A stretch of 64,000 bases of DNA from an uncultured SAR116 cluster alpha proteobacterium. GTDB lineage: Bacteria; Pseudomonadota; Alphaproteobacteria; Puniceispirillales; Marisalimonadaceae. Position numbers and translations under genes: made by a program. Positions 10,371 to 20,128 of this stretch are shown here, one piece after another; within the stretch, counting starts at the first letter, position 1; each line of letters starts with the position of its first letter. The stretch covers positions 192,501-256,500 of the forward strand of contig CACNFD010000001.1 of assembly GCA_902619615.1 (NCBI GenBank), written 5' to 3'. The notes under the pieces are model-generated. The model made no database searches. It was not told the DNA's origin and worked only from the letters and a program-made list of their open reading frames with translations.

Positions 10371-11588
10371 TTAAACATCTAAACCAAAAGCAGAATGTAA
10401 TGACCGAATTGCAAGCTCATAATAATCTGAAGATATAAGAACTGAAATTTTTATTTCACTGGTTGAAATAACGTGAATATTAATTTGATTTTTAGCCAAA
10501 GTTTCAAACATTATTTTTGCAATACCTGACTGAGTTCTCATAGCATTACCAATAACTGAAATTTTAACAACATTTGTGTCAGTAATAACTTTCTCAAAAC
10601 CAATTTTTTTCTGAATTTTTTTAATTGTGCTTTCTGCTATTACCAAATCAGTTTCTGGTATTGTGAAAGTAATATCAGTTGCCTCATAGTTGATGGAAGA
10701 AGATTGTACTATCATGTCAACATTAATTGAATGTTTAGCTAAAGCTCCAAAAATTTCAGCCGCCTGGCCTGGTTGGTCTGGAACACCAGACAAAGTTATT
10801 TTTGCTTCATTTAAGCTATGGGCAATTCCACTTATTTCAGATTTTTCCATATTTGTTTCCTCTTTTATTATGGAAGTTCCAGGTACGTTTTCAAAGCTAC
10901 TAAGAACTCTCAATTTTACATTATATTTCATAGCTAATGCTACTGACCTGGTTTGCAGAACCTTAGCTCCCTGTGACGCTAATTCTAACATTTCTTCGTA
11001 TGTAATTAAATTAAGTTTTTTTGCACTTTTAACTATTCTAGGATCTGTTGTATATACTCCGTCAACATCTGTATAAATATCACAACGTTCAGCACAAAAT
11101 GCAGCAGCTATTGCTACTGCTGATGTATCAGACCCTCCTCTACCTAAAGTTGTAATTCTATTTTCAATTGATATGCCTTGGAAACCTGATACTATCGCAA
11201 CATCATTTTGCTTAAGAAATTTTAAAATTTTGTCTGTTTTAATTTCTTCTATGACAGCTTTGCCATATGATTTATCAGATATTATTGGTACTTGCCATCC
11301 TAGCCATGAACGAGCTTTAATATTTAAGTTCTTTAAAGAAATAGCCAATAGTGCTGAAGTCACTTGCTCACCAGTAGATAAAACAACATCATATTCTGAA
11401 TAAGAGGGCCTATCTGATGTGCTTTTGACTAAATCAATCAAATTATTTGTTACTCCAGCCATAGCAGAAACCACAACAATAACCTTATTGCCAATTTTCA
11501 GTTCGTTTTTAATTTTCAAAGCTATCTTTTTTATTTGAGGAACGTCTGCAACTGATGTACCACCAAATTTCAATACCACAAGTTTCAA
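10371..11588 (-). CDS. lysC: Aspartate kinase (monofunctional, with two ACT domains)
   Basis: Phosphorylates L-aspartate, the first step to lysine, threonine and methionine. The kinase domain opens with KFGGTSV and holds the GRGGSDTSAVA motif. Two C-terminal ACT domains (SGVPDQPGQAAEIFGAL and ISVIGNAMRTQSGIAK) suggest allosteric feedback by lysine and/or threonine. The start is TTG at 11586-11588, preceded by AAAGGA at a sensible distance, and no ATG is available before the conserved motif. It is divergent from ubiG with a 46-bp shared promoter region. lysA, the last lysine step, lies 36 kb away. Confidence 0.94.
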   Translation of the reverse strand: MKLVVLKFGGTSVADVPQIKKIALKIKNELKIGNKVIVVVSAMAGVTNNLIDLVKSTSDRPSYSEYDVVLSTGEQVTSALLAISLKNLNIKARSWLGWQVPIISDKSYGKAVIEEIKTDKILKFLKQNDVAIVSGFQGISIENRITTLGRGGSDTSAVAIAAAFCAERCDIYTDVDGVYTTDPRIVKSAKKLNLITYEEMLELASQGAKVLQTRSVALAMKYNVKLRVLSSFENVPGTSIIKEETNMEKSEISGIAHSLNEAKITLSGVPDQPGQAAEIFGALAKHSINVDMIVQSSSINYEATDITFTIPETDLVIAESTIKKIQKKIGFEKVITDTNVVKISVIGNAMRTQSGIAKIMFETLAKNQINIHVISTSEIKISVLISSDYYELAIRSLHSAFGLDV

Positions 11589-11634
11589 ATTTCTGTTATC
11601 CTTTAAATATTTATTTATCTAACAAAATTTTATT

Positions 11635-12402
11635 ATGAGTAATACAGTAGACAAAAAAGAAATAGAACAATTTTCTTCATTAAGCAACCAATGGTGGGAA
11701 AAGTCTGGTCCTTTTTCAGCATTACATAAGATGTCCAATGCAAGAATTGAATTTATAATACAAAACGCAAGTAGAATTATAAATAATAATATTGGAATAA
11801 ATTCTTTAGATGGTTTGAATTGTCTTGATATTGGTTGTGGAGGTGGAATTTTATCTGAAAAGCTAGTAAGGTTAGGGGCATTTGTAACTGGGATAGATGC
11901 CTCAGAAGATTCAATTAAAGTAGCTAAAGAACATGCAGAAAAAAGTCGATTAAATATAAATTATAATTGTATTTCAACTAGCGATCTTCTAAAATTTGAA
12001 AATGAAAAAGTTTTAAATAAGTTTGATCTAGTTATTGCTTCTGAAGTAATTGAACATGTAAATGACAGAAAGGTTTTTTTATCTGATATTGCTGATTTAT
12101 GTCGCAAAGGTGGCGTTGTAGTATTTACAACCATAAATAAATCTTTTTTAGGAATGGTTTTTGGAAAATATTTTGCAGAAAATATTTTAAAAATTGTCCC
12201 AAAAGGTACTCATAATGTTCAAAAATTTGTCACTCCTGAGACCTTGGCAAAAGAATCCGCAGAACATAATATTATTTTGGATAATTTTACGGGATTCAAA
12301 CCTACTTTTAAGATTGACAATATAATCAATAGAGAGTTTGGAGATTTTAAACTAACTTCTAGTTTAGAAATAAATTATGGGGCAGGGGGTATAAAAATAT
12401 AA
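11635..12402 (+). CDS. ubiG: Ubiquinone biosynthesis O-methyltransferase UbiG
   Basis: SAM-dependent methyltransferase performing both O-methylations in ubiquinone synthesis. The start carries the family signature EIEQFSSLSNQWWEKSGPFSALHKMS. The SAM site is LDIGCGGGILSEKLVRLGA, and post-motif residues EVIEHV are present. Length of 255 aa is usual. It is divergent from lysC and ends 1 bp before the convergent DUF1178 gene, a pairing (ubiG, lysC, DUF1178) often seen in alphaproteobacteria. Confidence 0.93.
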   Translation: MSNTVDKKEIEQFSSLSNQWWEKSGPFSALHKMSNARIEFIIQNASRIINNNIGINSLDGLNCLDIGCGGGILSEKLVRLGAFVTGIDASEDSIKVAKEHAEKSRLNINYNCISTSDLLKFENEKVLNKFDLVIASEVIEHVNDRKVFLSDIADLCRKGGVVVFTTINKSFLGMVFGKYFAENILKIVPKGTHNVQKFVTPETLAKESAEHNIILDNFTGFKPTFKIDNIINREFGDFKLTSSLEINYGAGGIKI

Positions 12403-12403
12403 T

Positions 12404-12883
12404 TTAATGATCATCCGATATCCAAGGAACATTAACAACATCAATTCCCTCGTCTCTTAATTCCTGTATTTCTTCGTTTGTGCCATGTCCATAAATTGAT
12501 TTTTCTCTAATTTTACCTTGTTTCATAGAACGTACTTTCGAAACAAATTGATCACCAACAAAAGTGGAATTCTTTTGGATCTCTTTTTTTAAAGTTCTTA
12601 AAATAGTAGGAATATTTTTTAAGTTTTCATTAAATACGATATTTTCGTTAACTTTTGATGTTTTGTTAATTTTATTTGTTTCATTTTCTTGTTTCATTTT
12701 ATTGATTTTTTTAAGGCTTGGGGTGGTTAGAGATTTTACAACATCAGCACTACCACAAATTGGACAGTTTATAAGAGCATGAAGTTTCTGTTTTTCATAA
12801 GCTTCTATATTTTGAAACCAACCATCAAATTCTTTTTCATCTAGACAACACCTAGAGTTACATTTTAACTTGTACTTAATCAT
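12404..12883 (-). CDS. DUF1178 family protein
   Basis: 159 aa. The N terminus has the family pattern: a short beta-ribbon start (IKYKLKCN), the FDGWFQNIEAYEKQ segment and a CPICGSADVVKSL cysteine pair. The upstream cysteines (around residues 8-13) could complete a small zinc ribbon. The C-terminal part includes IYGHGTNEEIQELRDEGIDV and a VPW motif. Function is unknown. Its ATG is 6 bp from the secA stop on the same strand. Confidence 0.8.
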   Translation of the reverse strand: MIKYKLKCNSRCCLDEKEFDGWFQNIEAYEKQKLHALINCPICGSADVVKSLTTPSLKKINKMKQENETNKINKTSKVNENIVFNENLKNIPTILRTLKKEIQKNSTFVGDQFVSKVRSMKQGKIREKSIYGHGTNEEIQELRDEGIDVVNVPWISDDH

Positions 12884-12888
12884 TGTCC

Positions 12889-15483
12889 TTAGAACTTACC
12901 ACAGCAATGTTTATATTTTTTTCCAGAGTTGCAAAGAGGACATATTGCATTTCTGGATATTTTTTTATTATGAGTTTTCGAAGGTTTGTCAAAAATTTCT
13001 TTATCACTTGTATTCTCTTGTTGTATTTCTATGTGAGATAATACTGATGTAATTGTTTTTCTTAATTTATCAAGCATCTCTTCAAATAATTCAAAAGATT
13101 CTCTTTTATATTCATTTAAAGGGTCCTTCTGAGCATAAGCTCTTAGTCCTATAGACTGCCTCATTTGATCTAACATTAGCAAATGATCTTTCCATCCTTG
13201 ATCTAAAACTTGCAATAGAAGTGTTTTTTCTGCTTGTCTAAAAATATCAACACCCAAATTAACAGCACGCTCTGCCATAAATTTACTAGATAATTTAGCA
13301 ATTCTATTTATGATCTCTTTTTCAATTATCCCGTCCTCCCTAAACCATTCTTTGGCAGGAATTGTTATACCTAGATAATTACTCACATCAGATGATAATG
13401 TTTCAGCATTCCACTCATCATGATAACTTTGATCTGGAATAGATTTATAAACTATAGCTTCAATGACTTCATGACGCATATCAGTAATCATTTCACTAAT
13501 ATCTTCTGACCTCATAATTTCTTTTCTTTGATCAAATATTACTTTCCTTTGATCGTTCATAACATCATCGAACTTTAGAAGCTGTTTTCTAATTTCAAAA
13601 TTATGAGCTTCCACTTTCGCCTGAGCCTTTTCAACAGCCTTATTAATCCATGGATGCACAATAGCCTCACCTTTTTCTAATCCAAGTTTGTCTAACATTG
13701 CTTCTAGTTTGTCAGATCCAAATATTCTCATCAAATCATCTTGAAGAGAGAGAAGAAACTTAGATTTTCCTGGGTCGCCTTGCCTTCCTGTTCGTCCCCT
13801 AAGCTGATTGTCGATCCTTCGACTTTCATGACGCTCAGTACCTATGACGTATAACCCCCCCGCTGCAAGAGCAATTTTTTTCTTGTTCTCAATATCAATT
13901 TTCAAATCATGAACTGCCTTATCAGCATTTGACAATGATTTAATTTCATTAGTTTGTCTGATTTCTAAGTTTCCACCCAATTGAATATCAGTTCCTCTAC
14001 CAGCCATGTTAGTAGCTATGGTTACCGCAGCAGGCATGCCTGCATAACCTATTATTTGAGCTTCTTGTTCATGAAACTTTGCATTCAAAACTTCATGCTT
14101 GATTTTTTTTGATTTTAATAACTTTGATAAAATTTCTGACTTTTCAATTGACACTGTTCCAACTAAAACAGGTTGATTATTTTTTTGACATTCCTCTATT
14201 AACTTAATTACTGCCTCATCCCTTTCTTGATTTGTTTTATAAATTTCATCGTTATTATCAATTCTTGCTATTTTTAAATTAGTAGGGACTTCTATTACTT
14301 CAAGATTGTAAATTTCAGAAAATTCTCCTTCTTCAGTAAGGGCTGTTCCTGTCATACCTGCTAATTTGGGATACATTCTAAAGTAATTTTGAAAAGTTAC
14401 GCTTGCTAGAGTTTGATTTTCTGGTTGAATAGAAACACCTTCTTTAGCCTCTATAGCTTGGTGTTGCCCCTCTCCAAAACGCCTTCCTTCCATTGCACGT
14501 CCTGTAAATTCGTCTATAATTACTATGTTATCGTTTTTAACCATATAATGAGTATTTTTTTTAAATAATTTATGGGCTCTTAGGGCCTGATTTATATGGT
14601 GTAGTAACGAGATGTTTTTTACATCGAACAGATTTCCTTCCTTAATAATTTTATCTTTTTGTAAAGCTTTTTCAATATTCCCAATTCCACTATCAGTAAG
14701 GTTACAAGTTCTCTGTTTCTCATCTAGTTCAAAATCATTCTCATTTAATAGTGGTATGAATTTATTTATAGCCTTATATAGAATAGAAGAATCTTCAGAT
14801 TGACCAGAAATAATAAGAGGTGTTCTAGCTTCATCAATTAAGATAGAATCAACCTCATCTACAATAGCAAAGTTAAATGGTCTCTGAACCATATCAGCTA
14901 GATTGTATTTCATATTGTCACGTAAATAATCAAATCCAAATTCATTATTAGTTCCGTAAGTAATATCTGCATTATAAGCAATTCGTCTTTGATCATCATC
15001 CATTTCTGAAACCACACAACCAACTGATAAGCCTAAAAAATGATATATTTGACCCATCCATTCTGAATCTCTTCTAGCTAAATAGTCATTAACAGTAACT
15101 ACATGAACACCTTTACCTTCTAGAGCATTCAAATAACATGCTAAAGTAGCAACTAAAGTTTTACCTTCACCAGTTTTCATTTCAGCTATTTTGCCTTCAT
15201 GAAGAACCATTCCACCTGTCAATTGAACATCAAAGTGCCTTTGTTTCAATGTTCTTTTCGAAGCCTCCCTAACAGTTGCAAATGCTTCTGGCAGAATGTT
15301 TTTTAAATTTTCATTCTTTGATAATCTATCTTTAAAGATTTTTGTCTTTAACTTTAATTGTTCGTCAGACAAATCAGAAAACTCGTTTTCTAAGTTGTTA
15401 ATTTGATCAATTATAGGTTTATATTTCTTAATCTGTCTCTCATTAGAAGAACCAAAAAGTCTAGACGTAAGTATACTTAACAT
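12889..15483 (-). CDS. secA: Preprotein translocase ATPase SecA
   Basis: Motor that drives Sec-dependent protein export through SecYEG. DEAD-like motor with the [13 protein letters not shown] Walker A motif and the [16 protein letters not shown] Walker B motif; preprotein crosslinking, helical scaffold and C-terminal linker regions follow, and the [14 protein letters not shown] and [10 protein letters not shown] blocks are intact. The C-terminal zinc motif reads [15 protein letters not shown], one residue longer in the first pair than the usual CPCGSGKKYK form. I choose ATG 15481-15483 because GGAG lies 10-13 bases before it; an in-frame TTG at 15498 would absorb that ribosome site. Divergent from the ppiC-type gene. 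Confidence 0.95.
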   Translation of the reverse strand: MLSILTSRLFGSSNERQIKKYKPIIDQINNLENEFSDLSDEQLKLKTKIFKDRLSKNENLKNILPEAFATVREASKRTLKQRHFDVQLTGGMVLHEGKIAEMKTGEGKTLVATLACYLNALEGKGVHVVTVNDYLARRDSEWMGQIYHFLGLSVGCVVSEMDDDQRRIAYNADITYGTNNEFGFDYLRDNMKYNLADMVQRPFNFAIVDEVDSILIDEARTPLIISGQSEDSSILYKAINKFIPLLNENDFELDEKQRTCNLTDSGIGNIEKALQKDKIIKEGNLFDVKNISLLHHINQALRAHKLFKKNTHYMVKNDNIVIIDEFTGRAMEGRRFGEGQHQAIEAKEGVSIQPENQTLASVTFQNYFRMYPKLAGMTGTALTEEGEFSEIYNLEVIEVPTNLKIARIDNNDEIYKTNQERDEAVIKLIEECQKNNQPVLVGTVSIEKSEILSKLLKSKKIKHEVLNAKFHEQEAQIIGYAGMPAAVTIATNMAGRGTDIQLGGNLEIRQTNEIKSLSNADKAVHDLKIDIENKKKIALAAGGLYVIGTERHESRRIDNQLRGRTGRQGDPGKSKFLLSLQDDLMRIFGSDKLEAMLDKLGLEKGEAIVHPWINKAVEKAQAKVEAHNFEIRKQLLKFDDVMNDQRKVIFDQRKEIMRSEDISEMITDMRHEVIEAIVYKSIPDQSYHDEWNAETLSSDVSNYLGITIPAKEWFREDGIIEKEIINRIAKLSSKFMAERAVNLGVDIFRQAEKTLLLQVLDQGWKDHLLMLDQMRQSIGLRAYAQKDPLNEYKRESFELFEEMLDKLRKTITSVLSHIEIQQENTSDKEIFDKPSKTHNKKISRNAICPLCNSGKKYKHCCGKF

Positions 15484-15561
15484 GTAATAGCGCTCCAATT
15501 ATTCACAGAAATCTTCTAAAAAATCTAAAATAACTATAAATATTAAACTTCATTCCTTGTG

Positions 15562-15590
15562 TTGACTAAAAAAAACCTGTAAAAAATAAT
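15562..15590 (+). promoter_or_regulatory. Predicted sigma70-type promoter for the ppiC-type operon
   Basis: TTGACT at 15562-15567 and AATAAT at 15585-15590 are separated by 17 bases and lie 23 bp before the chosen ATG. This is the only good -35/-10 pair in the secA/ppiC intergenic region. In A/T-rich DNA -10 matches are cheap, so support comes mostly from the -35 and the spacing. Confidence 0.4.
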
Positions 15591-15612
15591 CTTATAATTG
15601 GATTATACCAAA

Positions 15613-16452
15613 ATGTCTTGTTTAAAAATCATTTTTATTCTTACAAATTTTTTTTTAATTATTACTTTACCTATTGCAAATGCTAAAGAACCTAGACAAG
15701 TCATTGTTGCAACAGTGGATAATCATATTATTACAGCACAAGATGTGCTCAATGCAACTAATAGATTGCCTGAAAAAATCAAAGAAAAACCTCTTTCTGA
15801 AATATACCCAAACATCGTAAATGAACTAATTATTCAACACTTGATCATTAAACAAGCTTATAAGGATAAATTAGATCAGAAAAAAGAGATTGTTGAAATA
15901 TTAAAGAAAAATAAAGATCAAATAATGGCGCAATACTGGCTTAATAATTTTCTTAAAAATAACACATCTGAAGAAAAAATTCAGAATTTCTATACAAAAT
16001 ACCTTGAAAACTTTAAAACTTTCAAAGAATTTAATGCTAGCCATATCTTGGTAAAAGAAGAAGATGAAGCATTGCAGATAATAGAAAAACTAAAAATTAA
16101 ATCAGAATTCTCAAAACTTGCAAAATCTTATTCTATTGGACCCTCAAAAAAAAATGGGGGTAATTTGGGTTGGTTCAGATCTGGTCAAATGGTTAAAGAG
16201 TTTGAAGAAGCAGTGTTAAAATTAAAAAAAGGAAAAATAACAAAAAAACCAGTTAAAACTAAATTTGGTTATCATATAATAATGTTAAATGATGTTAGAG
16301 TTTCTCAACCAAAAAAAATTAATGATATTAAGCAACAAATTGTCAAGAAAATAAAACAAAATTCTCTTTCAAACCTTGAAAAACAACTAAAAAAAAATAA
16401 GAGTATAAAAATTTCAGATTTTAAAAAAGTTGTTCAAGAAATAAATAATTAA
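15613..16452 (+). CDS. Periplasmic parvulin-type peptidyl-prolyl isomerase (PpiC/SurA family)
   Basis: Exported folding catalyst, probably for envelope proteins. A signal peptide precedes cleavage near ANA-KEP (about residue 24). The SurA-N-like helical region includes ATVDNHIITAQDVL. The PpiC domain covers about 130-225 (ASHILVKEEDEALQII, KNGGNLGWFRSGQMVKEFE, KTKFGYHIIML), with all the usual parvulin motifs. The real start is most likely ATG 15613-15615, since an earlier in-frame TTG at 15598 adds five residues to a normal signal peptide. It lies between secA and argJ as in many alphaproteobacteria. Confidence 0.88.
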   Translation: MSCLKIIFILTNFFLIITLPIANAKEPRQVIVATVDNHIITAQDVLNATNRLPEKIKEKPLSEIYPNIVNELIIQHLIIKQAYKDKLDQKKEIVEILKKNKDQIMAQYWLNNFLKNNTSEEKIQNFYTKYLENFKTFKEFNASHILVKEEDEALQIIEKLKIKSEFSKLAKSYSIGPSKKNGGNLGWFRSGQMVKEFEEAVLKLKKGKITKKPVKTKFGYHIIMLNDVRVSQPKKINDIKQQIVKKIKQNSLSNLEKQLKKNKSIKISDFKKVVQEINN

Positions 16453-16471
16453 TATCAATTAATATTGCGCT

Positions 16472-17692
16472 ATGAAAAAAGAAAGTATAAGGAATCACCT
16501 GTTGAAAGACATAAAAGTTTCTACCATATATTCTGGCATTAAAAAGACACAAAATAATGAAGACGATCTTCTTCTAATAGAACTTAAAAAAAAATCAGCT
16601 ATTGCTGGGGTTTTTACTCAATCATTAACCTCAAGTGCTTCTGTAAATCAATGTAAAAAAAATCTCGCCAAATACAAAGAACCTGAAGTAAGGGCAATTT
16701 TAGTAAATTCAGGTAACGCAAATGCATTTACAGGAAAATTAGGTGAAGAAGCTGTTTTAAAAATTTCAAAATATCTTTCGAAAAAGTTTAATTGTAGTAT
16801 TAATCATATATATACAGCCTCTACTGGTGTTATTGGAGAACAATTAGATGCTGACGTAGTGATAAGAAGCATAAAGTCAATGTCTCCATTCAAAAACCCA
16901 GATTGGATAAAAGCTGCTACTGCTATCAAAACCACTGATACATTTACAAAGGTAAGCAAAAGAGTTTGTAAAATTGATGATTCTGAAATTGAAATTATAG
17001 GAATAGCTAAAGGTTCGGGAATGATTGCACCAAATATGTCAACAATGTTAGGTTTTGTTTTTACTAACGCTAACATATCATCGAATACTCTTCAAAAATT
17101 AATTGTATCCAGTAATGAGATAAGTTTCAATTCTATAACTGTAGATAGCGACACATCAACAAGTGATACTGTTTTATTAGCAGCCACTAAAACAGCAAAA
17201 CACAAATCGATTAATAATTTTAACGACACCCGTTTAATTGAATTTAAAGAAAATTTATTTAGCTTGATGTTAGAACTTGCTAAATTAATTATTAAGGATG
17301 GTGAAGGTGCATCAAAATTTATAACTATTAAAGTTACAGGCGCTAAGTCAAAAAAATCGGCAAGAATAATAGCATTTTCCATAGCAAATTCACCTTTGGT
17401 TAAAACTGCAATTGCTGGAGAGGATGCAAATTGGGGTAGAATTATTATGGCTGTTGGGAAATCAGGTCAACAAGCAAATAGAGATAAAATCAAAATTTAT
17501 ATTGGCGATGAACAAGTAACACAAAATGGAATGGTTTATGAAAACTACTCGGAATTACGAGCAACAGAACATTTAAAACAAGATAATATTTTTCTTGAGA
17601 TTGACGTTGGAGTAGGCAAGTCAAGTTCTATTGTATATACATGTGACCTAACCCATAAATACATAGATATAAATGCCGATTACAGGTCATAA
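16472..17692 (+). CDS. argJ: Bifunctional ornithine acetyltransferase/N-acetylglutamate synthase ArgJ
   Basis: Recycles acetyl groups in the arginine pathway by moving acetyl from N-acetylornithine to glutamate. The precursor self-cleaves; the site is visible in KGSGMIAPNMSTMLGFVFT, with Thr191 as the nucleophile at the new N terminus of the beta chain. VNSGNANAFTG and GEDANWGRI are further family blocks. Whether it also uses acetyl-CoA (bifunctional) cannot be read from the sequence. Length of 406 aa is normal. mutT starts 20 bp inside its 3' end. Confidence 0.95.
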   Translation: MKKESIRNHLLKDIKVSTIYSGIKKTQNNEDDLLLIELKKKSAIAGVFTQSLTSSASVNQCKKNLAKYKEPEVRAILVNSGNANAFTGKLGEEAVLKISKYLSKKFNCSINHIYTASTGVIGEQLDADVVIRSIKSMSPFKNPDWIKAATAIKTTDTFTKVSKRVCKIDDSEIEIIGIAKGSGMIAPNMSTMLGFVFTNANISSNTLQKLIVSSNEISFNSITVDSDTSTSDTVLLAATKTAKHKSINNFNDTRLIEFKENLFSLMLELAKLIIKDGEGASKFITIKVTGAKSKKSARIIAFSIANSPLVKTAIAGEDANWGRIIMAVGKSGQQANRDKIKIYIGDEQVTQNGMVYENYSELRATEHLKQDNIFLEIDVGVGKSSSIVYTCDLTHKYIDINADYRS

Positions 17693-18092
17693 AAATATTA
17701 AAATTGTAGTTTCATTAGCATTAATTAATGATGCTGATGAAATTTTATTGTCAAAAAGACCCAAAAATAAACATTTAGCAGGTTTTTGGGAGTTTCCAGG
17801 TGGAAAAGTTGAAACTGGTGAGGTACCGGAAATTGCGCTAATAAGAGAAATAAAAGAGGAACTTGACATTAACATAAACAACAAATGTATTGCGCCTTTG
17901 TCTTTTAGTGAATTTAGTTATAAAGAATTTCAGTTGCTTTTGCTCTTATATGTATGCAGAAGATGGGAGGGCAAGCCAAAATCTATGGAAAATAATAAAA
18001 TTATGTGGGTTAAACCAAATATGCTAAGAAAATATAAAATGCCTCCAGCTGATGATGCTCTGATTTTTTGCTTACAAGACTTATTTTCATAA
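17673..18092 (+). CDS. mutT: Nudix hydrolase, MutT-type 8-oxo-dGTP diphosphatase
   Basis: Sanitises oxidised dGTP. The Nudix box runs from GGKVETGEVPEIAL to REIKEEL, matching Gx5Ex7REUxEE, with Asp in place of the usual final Gly. The N-terminal strand (VSLALINDADEILLSKRPK) and FPGGKVE context are those of MutT. The ATG overlaps argJ by 20 bp, so it is translated from the argJ transcript. Nudix substrate specificity is hard to prove from sequence; argJ-mutT adjacency is common in alphaproteobacteria. Confidence 0.85.
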   Translation: MPITGHKNIKIVVSLALINDADEILLSKRPKNKHLAGFWEFPGGKVETGEVPEIALIREIKEELDININNKCIAPLSFSEFSYKEFQLLLLLYVCRRWEGKPKSMENNKIMWVKPNMLRKYKMPPADDALIFCLQDLFS

Positions 18093-18108
18093 ATTTTTGA
18101 GGATTATA

Positions 18109-18366
18109 ATGAATAAAAATATAATAATTTATACTAGTTCACTATGTGGATTTTGTTATCGTGCTAAATCTCTTTTAAAAAAGAAAAACATTCCTTTTAA
18201 AGAAATAGATATTGATTTAGATTATTCCAAGAGAGATGAAATGATAAAAAAATCCAATGGCAGAACTTCTGTTCCACAAATATTTTTCAAAGATCAACAT
18301 ATAGGTGGATGTGATGATTTATATAAGTTAGAAGAAGATAATGGCCTAGAAAATTTTGTAATATAA
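18109..18366 (+). CDS. Glutaredoxin (GrxC type)
   Basis: 85-residue dithiol glutaredoxin with thioredoxin fold. Active site is CGFC (residues 14-17) rather than the classical CPYC. The cis-Pro TSVPQIFF and the glutathione-binding GGCDDL motif are intact. I use ATG 18109-18111 with GAGG about 7 bases upstream; a TTG at 18097 in frame lies over that ribosome site. It sits 16 bp after mutT and 1 bp before the nitrilase gene. Confidence 0.9.
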   Translation: MNKNIIIYTSSLCGFCYRAKSLLKKKNIPFKEIDIDLDYSKRDEMIKKSNGRTSVPQIFFKDQHIGGCDDLYKLEEDNGLENFVI

Positions 18367-18367
18367 T

Positions 18368-19198
18368 ATGAACCGTAAATTATCAATTGCCTGTCTCCAA
18401 TACTCATCTGCTAAGAATGAAAAACATACACTAGAAATAATAAAAGATTTAATTGATAAAGCCCTAGATGTTAAAGCAGAATTGATTACTTTACCCGAAT
18501 GCGCCACTTCACTTCAAAAAAATTCTTTTTTAACTAATGAATTGGCTAAAACCGAAGATGAAAACTTTAGCCTACAAATTTTAAAAGAAATGGCTAAACT
18601 TAACTCAATTTTTATTTTAATTGGTTCTTTACCAATAAAAGTAGATGATAAGTTAGTAAATAGATCTTTTTTAGTTGGACCTAAAGGAGATATTTTATAC
18701 AAATATGATAAAATTCACTTATATGACGTAAATCTACCTAATGGTGACCTTTATAGAGAATCTGATACTTACAAAAGTGGAAATAAAGCAATCATTGCAG
18801 AAATTAAAAAAAATAAAATTAAAATTGGTTTGACAATTTGTTACGATTTGCGCTTTCCCCATCTATATCAAGATTTAGCAGTAAATGGCGCTGAAATAAT
18901 TGTTGTACCATCTGCTTTTTCAAATTTAACTGGACCAGTTCATTGGCATACTTTGCTAAAAGCAAGAGCCATAGAGACTGGTGCATTTATTATTGCACCA
19001 GCTCAAACTGGTTGTCACGAATGTGGAAGAACAAGTTATGGCCATTCTTTGATTATATCGCCATGGGGAGAGGTTTTAAAAGATGCAAAAGAGAAAATTG
19101 GAATAATTCATGCTAATATTAATCTTGATGAAGTAATCAAAGCGAGAAGAGCTATACCTTCATTAAATTCAAGAAAAAATTATTTAACCAATTTCTAA
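18368..19198 (+). CDS. Carbon-nitrogen hydrolase (nitrilase superfamily, Nit2/omega-amidase-like)
   Basis: 276 aa with the complete catalytic triad of the superfamily: Glu in TLPECATS, Lys in YDKIHLYDV and Cys in GLTICYDLRFPHLY. The sequence around HWHTLLKARAIETGAFIIAPAQTG is typical of the Nit/omega-amidase subgroup, which may hydrolyse deaminated glutathione or 2-oxoglutaramate. It follows glutaredoxin by 1 bp, the classic alphaproteobacterial grx-nit pair. Its last 15 bp overlap the convergent accA 3' end. Confidence 0.88.
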   Translation: MNRKLSIACLQYSSAKNEKHTLEIIKDLIDKALDVKAELITLPECATSLQKNSFLTNELAKTEDENFSLQILKEMAKLNSIFILIGSLPIKVDDKLVNRSFLVGPKGDILYKYDKIHLYDVNLPNGDLYRESDTYKSGNKAIIAEIKKNKIKIGLTICYDLRFPHLYQDLAVNGAEIIVVPSAFSNLTGPVHWHTLLKARAIETGAFIIAPAQTGCHECGRTSYGHSLIISPWGEVLKDAKEKIGIIHANINLDEVIKARRAIPSLNSRKNYLTNF

Positions 19199-20128
19199 AT
19201 ATTTTTTTTCTCTTAGTTTAAGTAATTCATCTTTATTGAGAACCATCAGTTTATTCAATCTTTTTTCTATAACATCACCAATACTTTTTATTGTAACGAT
19301 TGGATCTCTATGTGCGCCACCGATAGGTTCTGGAATGATCTCATCAATGATTTTAAATTTTTCCATATCTTGTGCAGTCAACTTCAAAGCTTCAGCTGCT
19401 TGATCTGCGTTATCAGAACTTCTCCATAAAATTGAAGAGCATCCTTCAGGGGAAATAACAGAGTAAATTGCATGTTCTAACATAAGTGTGTTATTAGCCA
19501 CACCTAAAGCAACTGCTCCTCCCGACCCACCTTCGCCTGTAATTACTGAAATAGAAGGAACAGTAATCTCCAAACTCTTTTGCAAACATTTCGCAATAGC
19601 TTCAGCTTGACCTCTTTGTTCAGCACCTTTTCCAGGATAAGCACCTGCTGTATCAACAAACATTAAGACTGGAATAGAAAAATCATTAGCTAATTGCATT
19701 AATCTTTCTGCTTTTCTATAACCTTCAGGCCTAGCCATACCAAAATTTTTATGAATTCTATCTTGGGTGTTTTTACCTTTATCTATACCTATAGCTACAA
19801 CACTCTTTCCTCTAAAAAAAGCGATACCACCAGTTAAAGCATTATCATCAGCGAAATTTCTATCACCTGACAAAGGAATATAATCTTCGAACAAACTTTT
19901 AATTATGTCTTGAAAATGTGGTCTTTCAGGATGTCTAGATACCAAGACTTTTTGCCAAGGACTTAATTGTGAATAAGTAGATTTTAACTTTTCTGATACA
20001 CTTGCTTGTAATTTACCAATTTCCTCTGCAATATTAATATCACTACCAGAAGACAAATGACGAAGCTCTTCTATTTTTCCTTCAAGATCTGAAATTTGTT
20101 TTTCAAATGCTAAAAAATGCTTAATCAT
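19184..20128 (-). CDS. accA: Acetyl-CoA carboxylase carboxyltransferase subunit alpha
   Basis: Alpha half of the carboxyltransferase that forms malonyl-CoA with AccD for fatty acid synthesis. The N-terminal coiled-coil (EKQISDLEGKIEELRHL), HPERPHFQDII and the crotonase-fold core with FVDTAGAYPGKGAEQRGQ and GEGGSGGAVALGV are all present. Length of 314 aa is normal. The ATG overlaps the upstream xer gene by 4 bp (ATGA-type coupling). The other acc genes are not in this window. Confidence 0.95.
   Translation of the reverse strand: MIKHFLAFEKQISDLEGKIEELRHLSSGSDINIAEEIGKLQASVSEKLKSTYSQLSPWQKVLVSRHPERPHFQDIIKSLFEDYIPLSGDRNFADDNALTGGIAFFRGKSVVAIGIDKGKNTQDRIHKNFGMARPEGYRKAERLMQLANDFSIPVLMFVDTAGAYPGKGAEQRGQAEAIAKCLQKSLEITVPSISVITGEGGSGGAVALGVANNTLMLEHAIYSVISPEGCSSILWRSSDNADQAAEALKLTAQDMEKFKIIDEIIPEPIGGAHRDPIVTIKSIGDVIEKRLNKLMVLNKDELLKLREKKYLEIG

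Noticed and set aside
10690-11076. 128-codon open frame antisense to lysC
   Set aside because: Shadow of the conserved lysC frame; composition and position give no support for a real gene.
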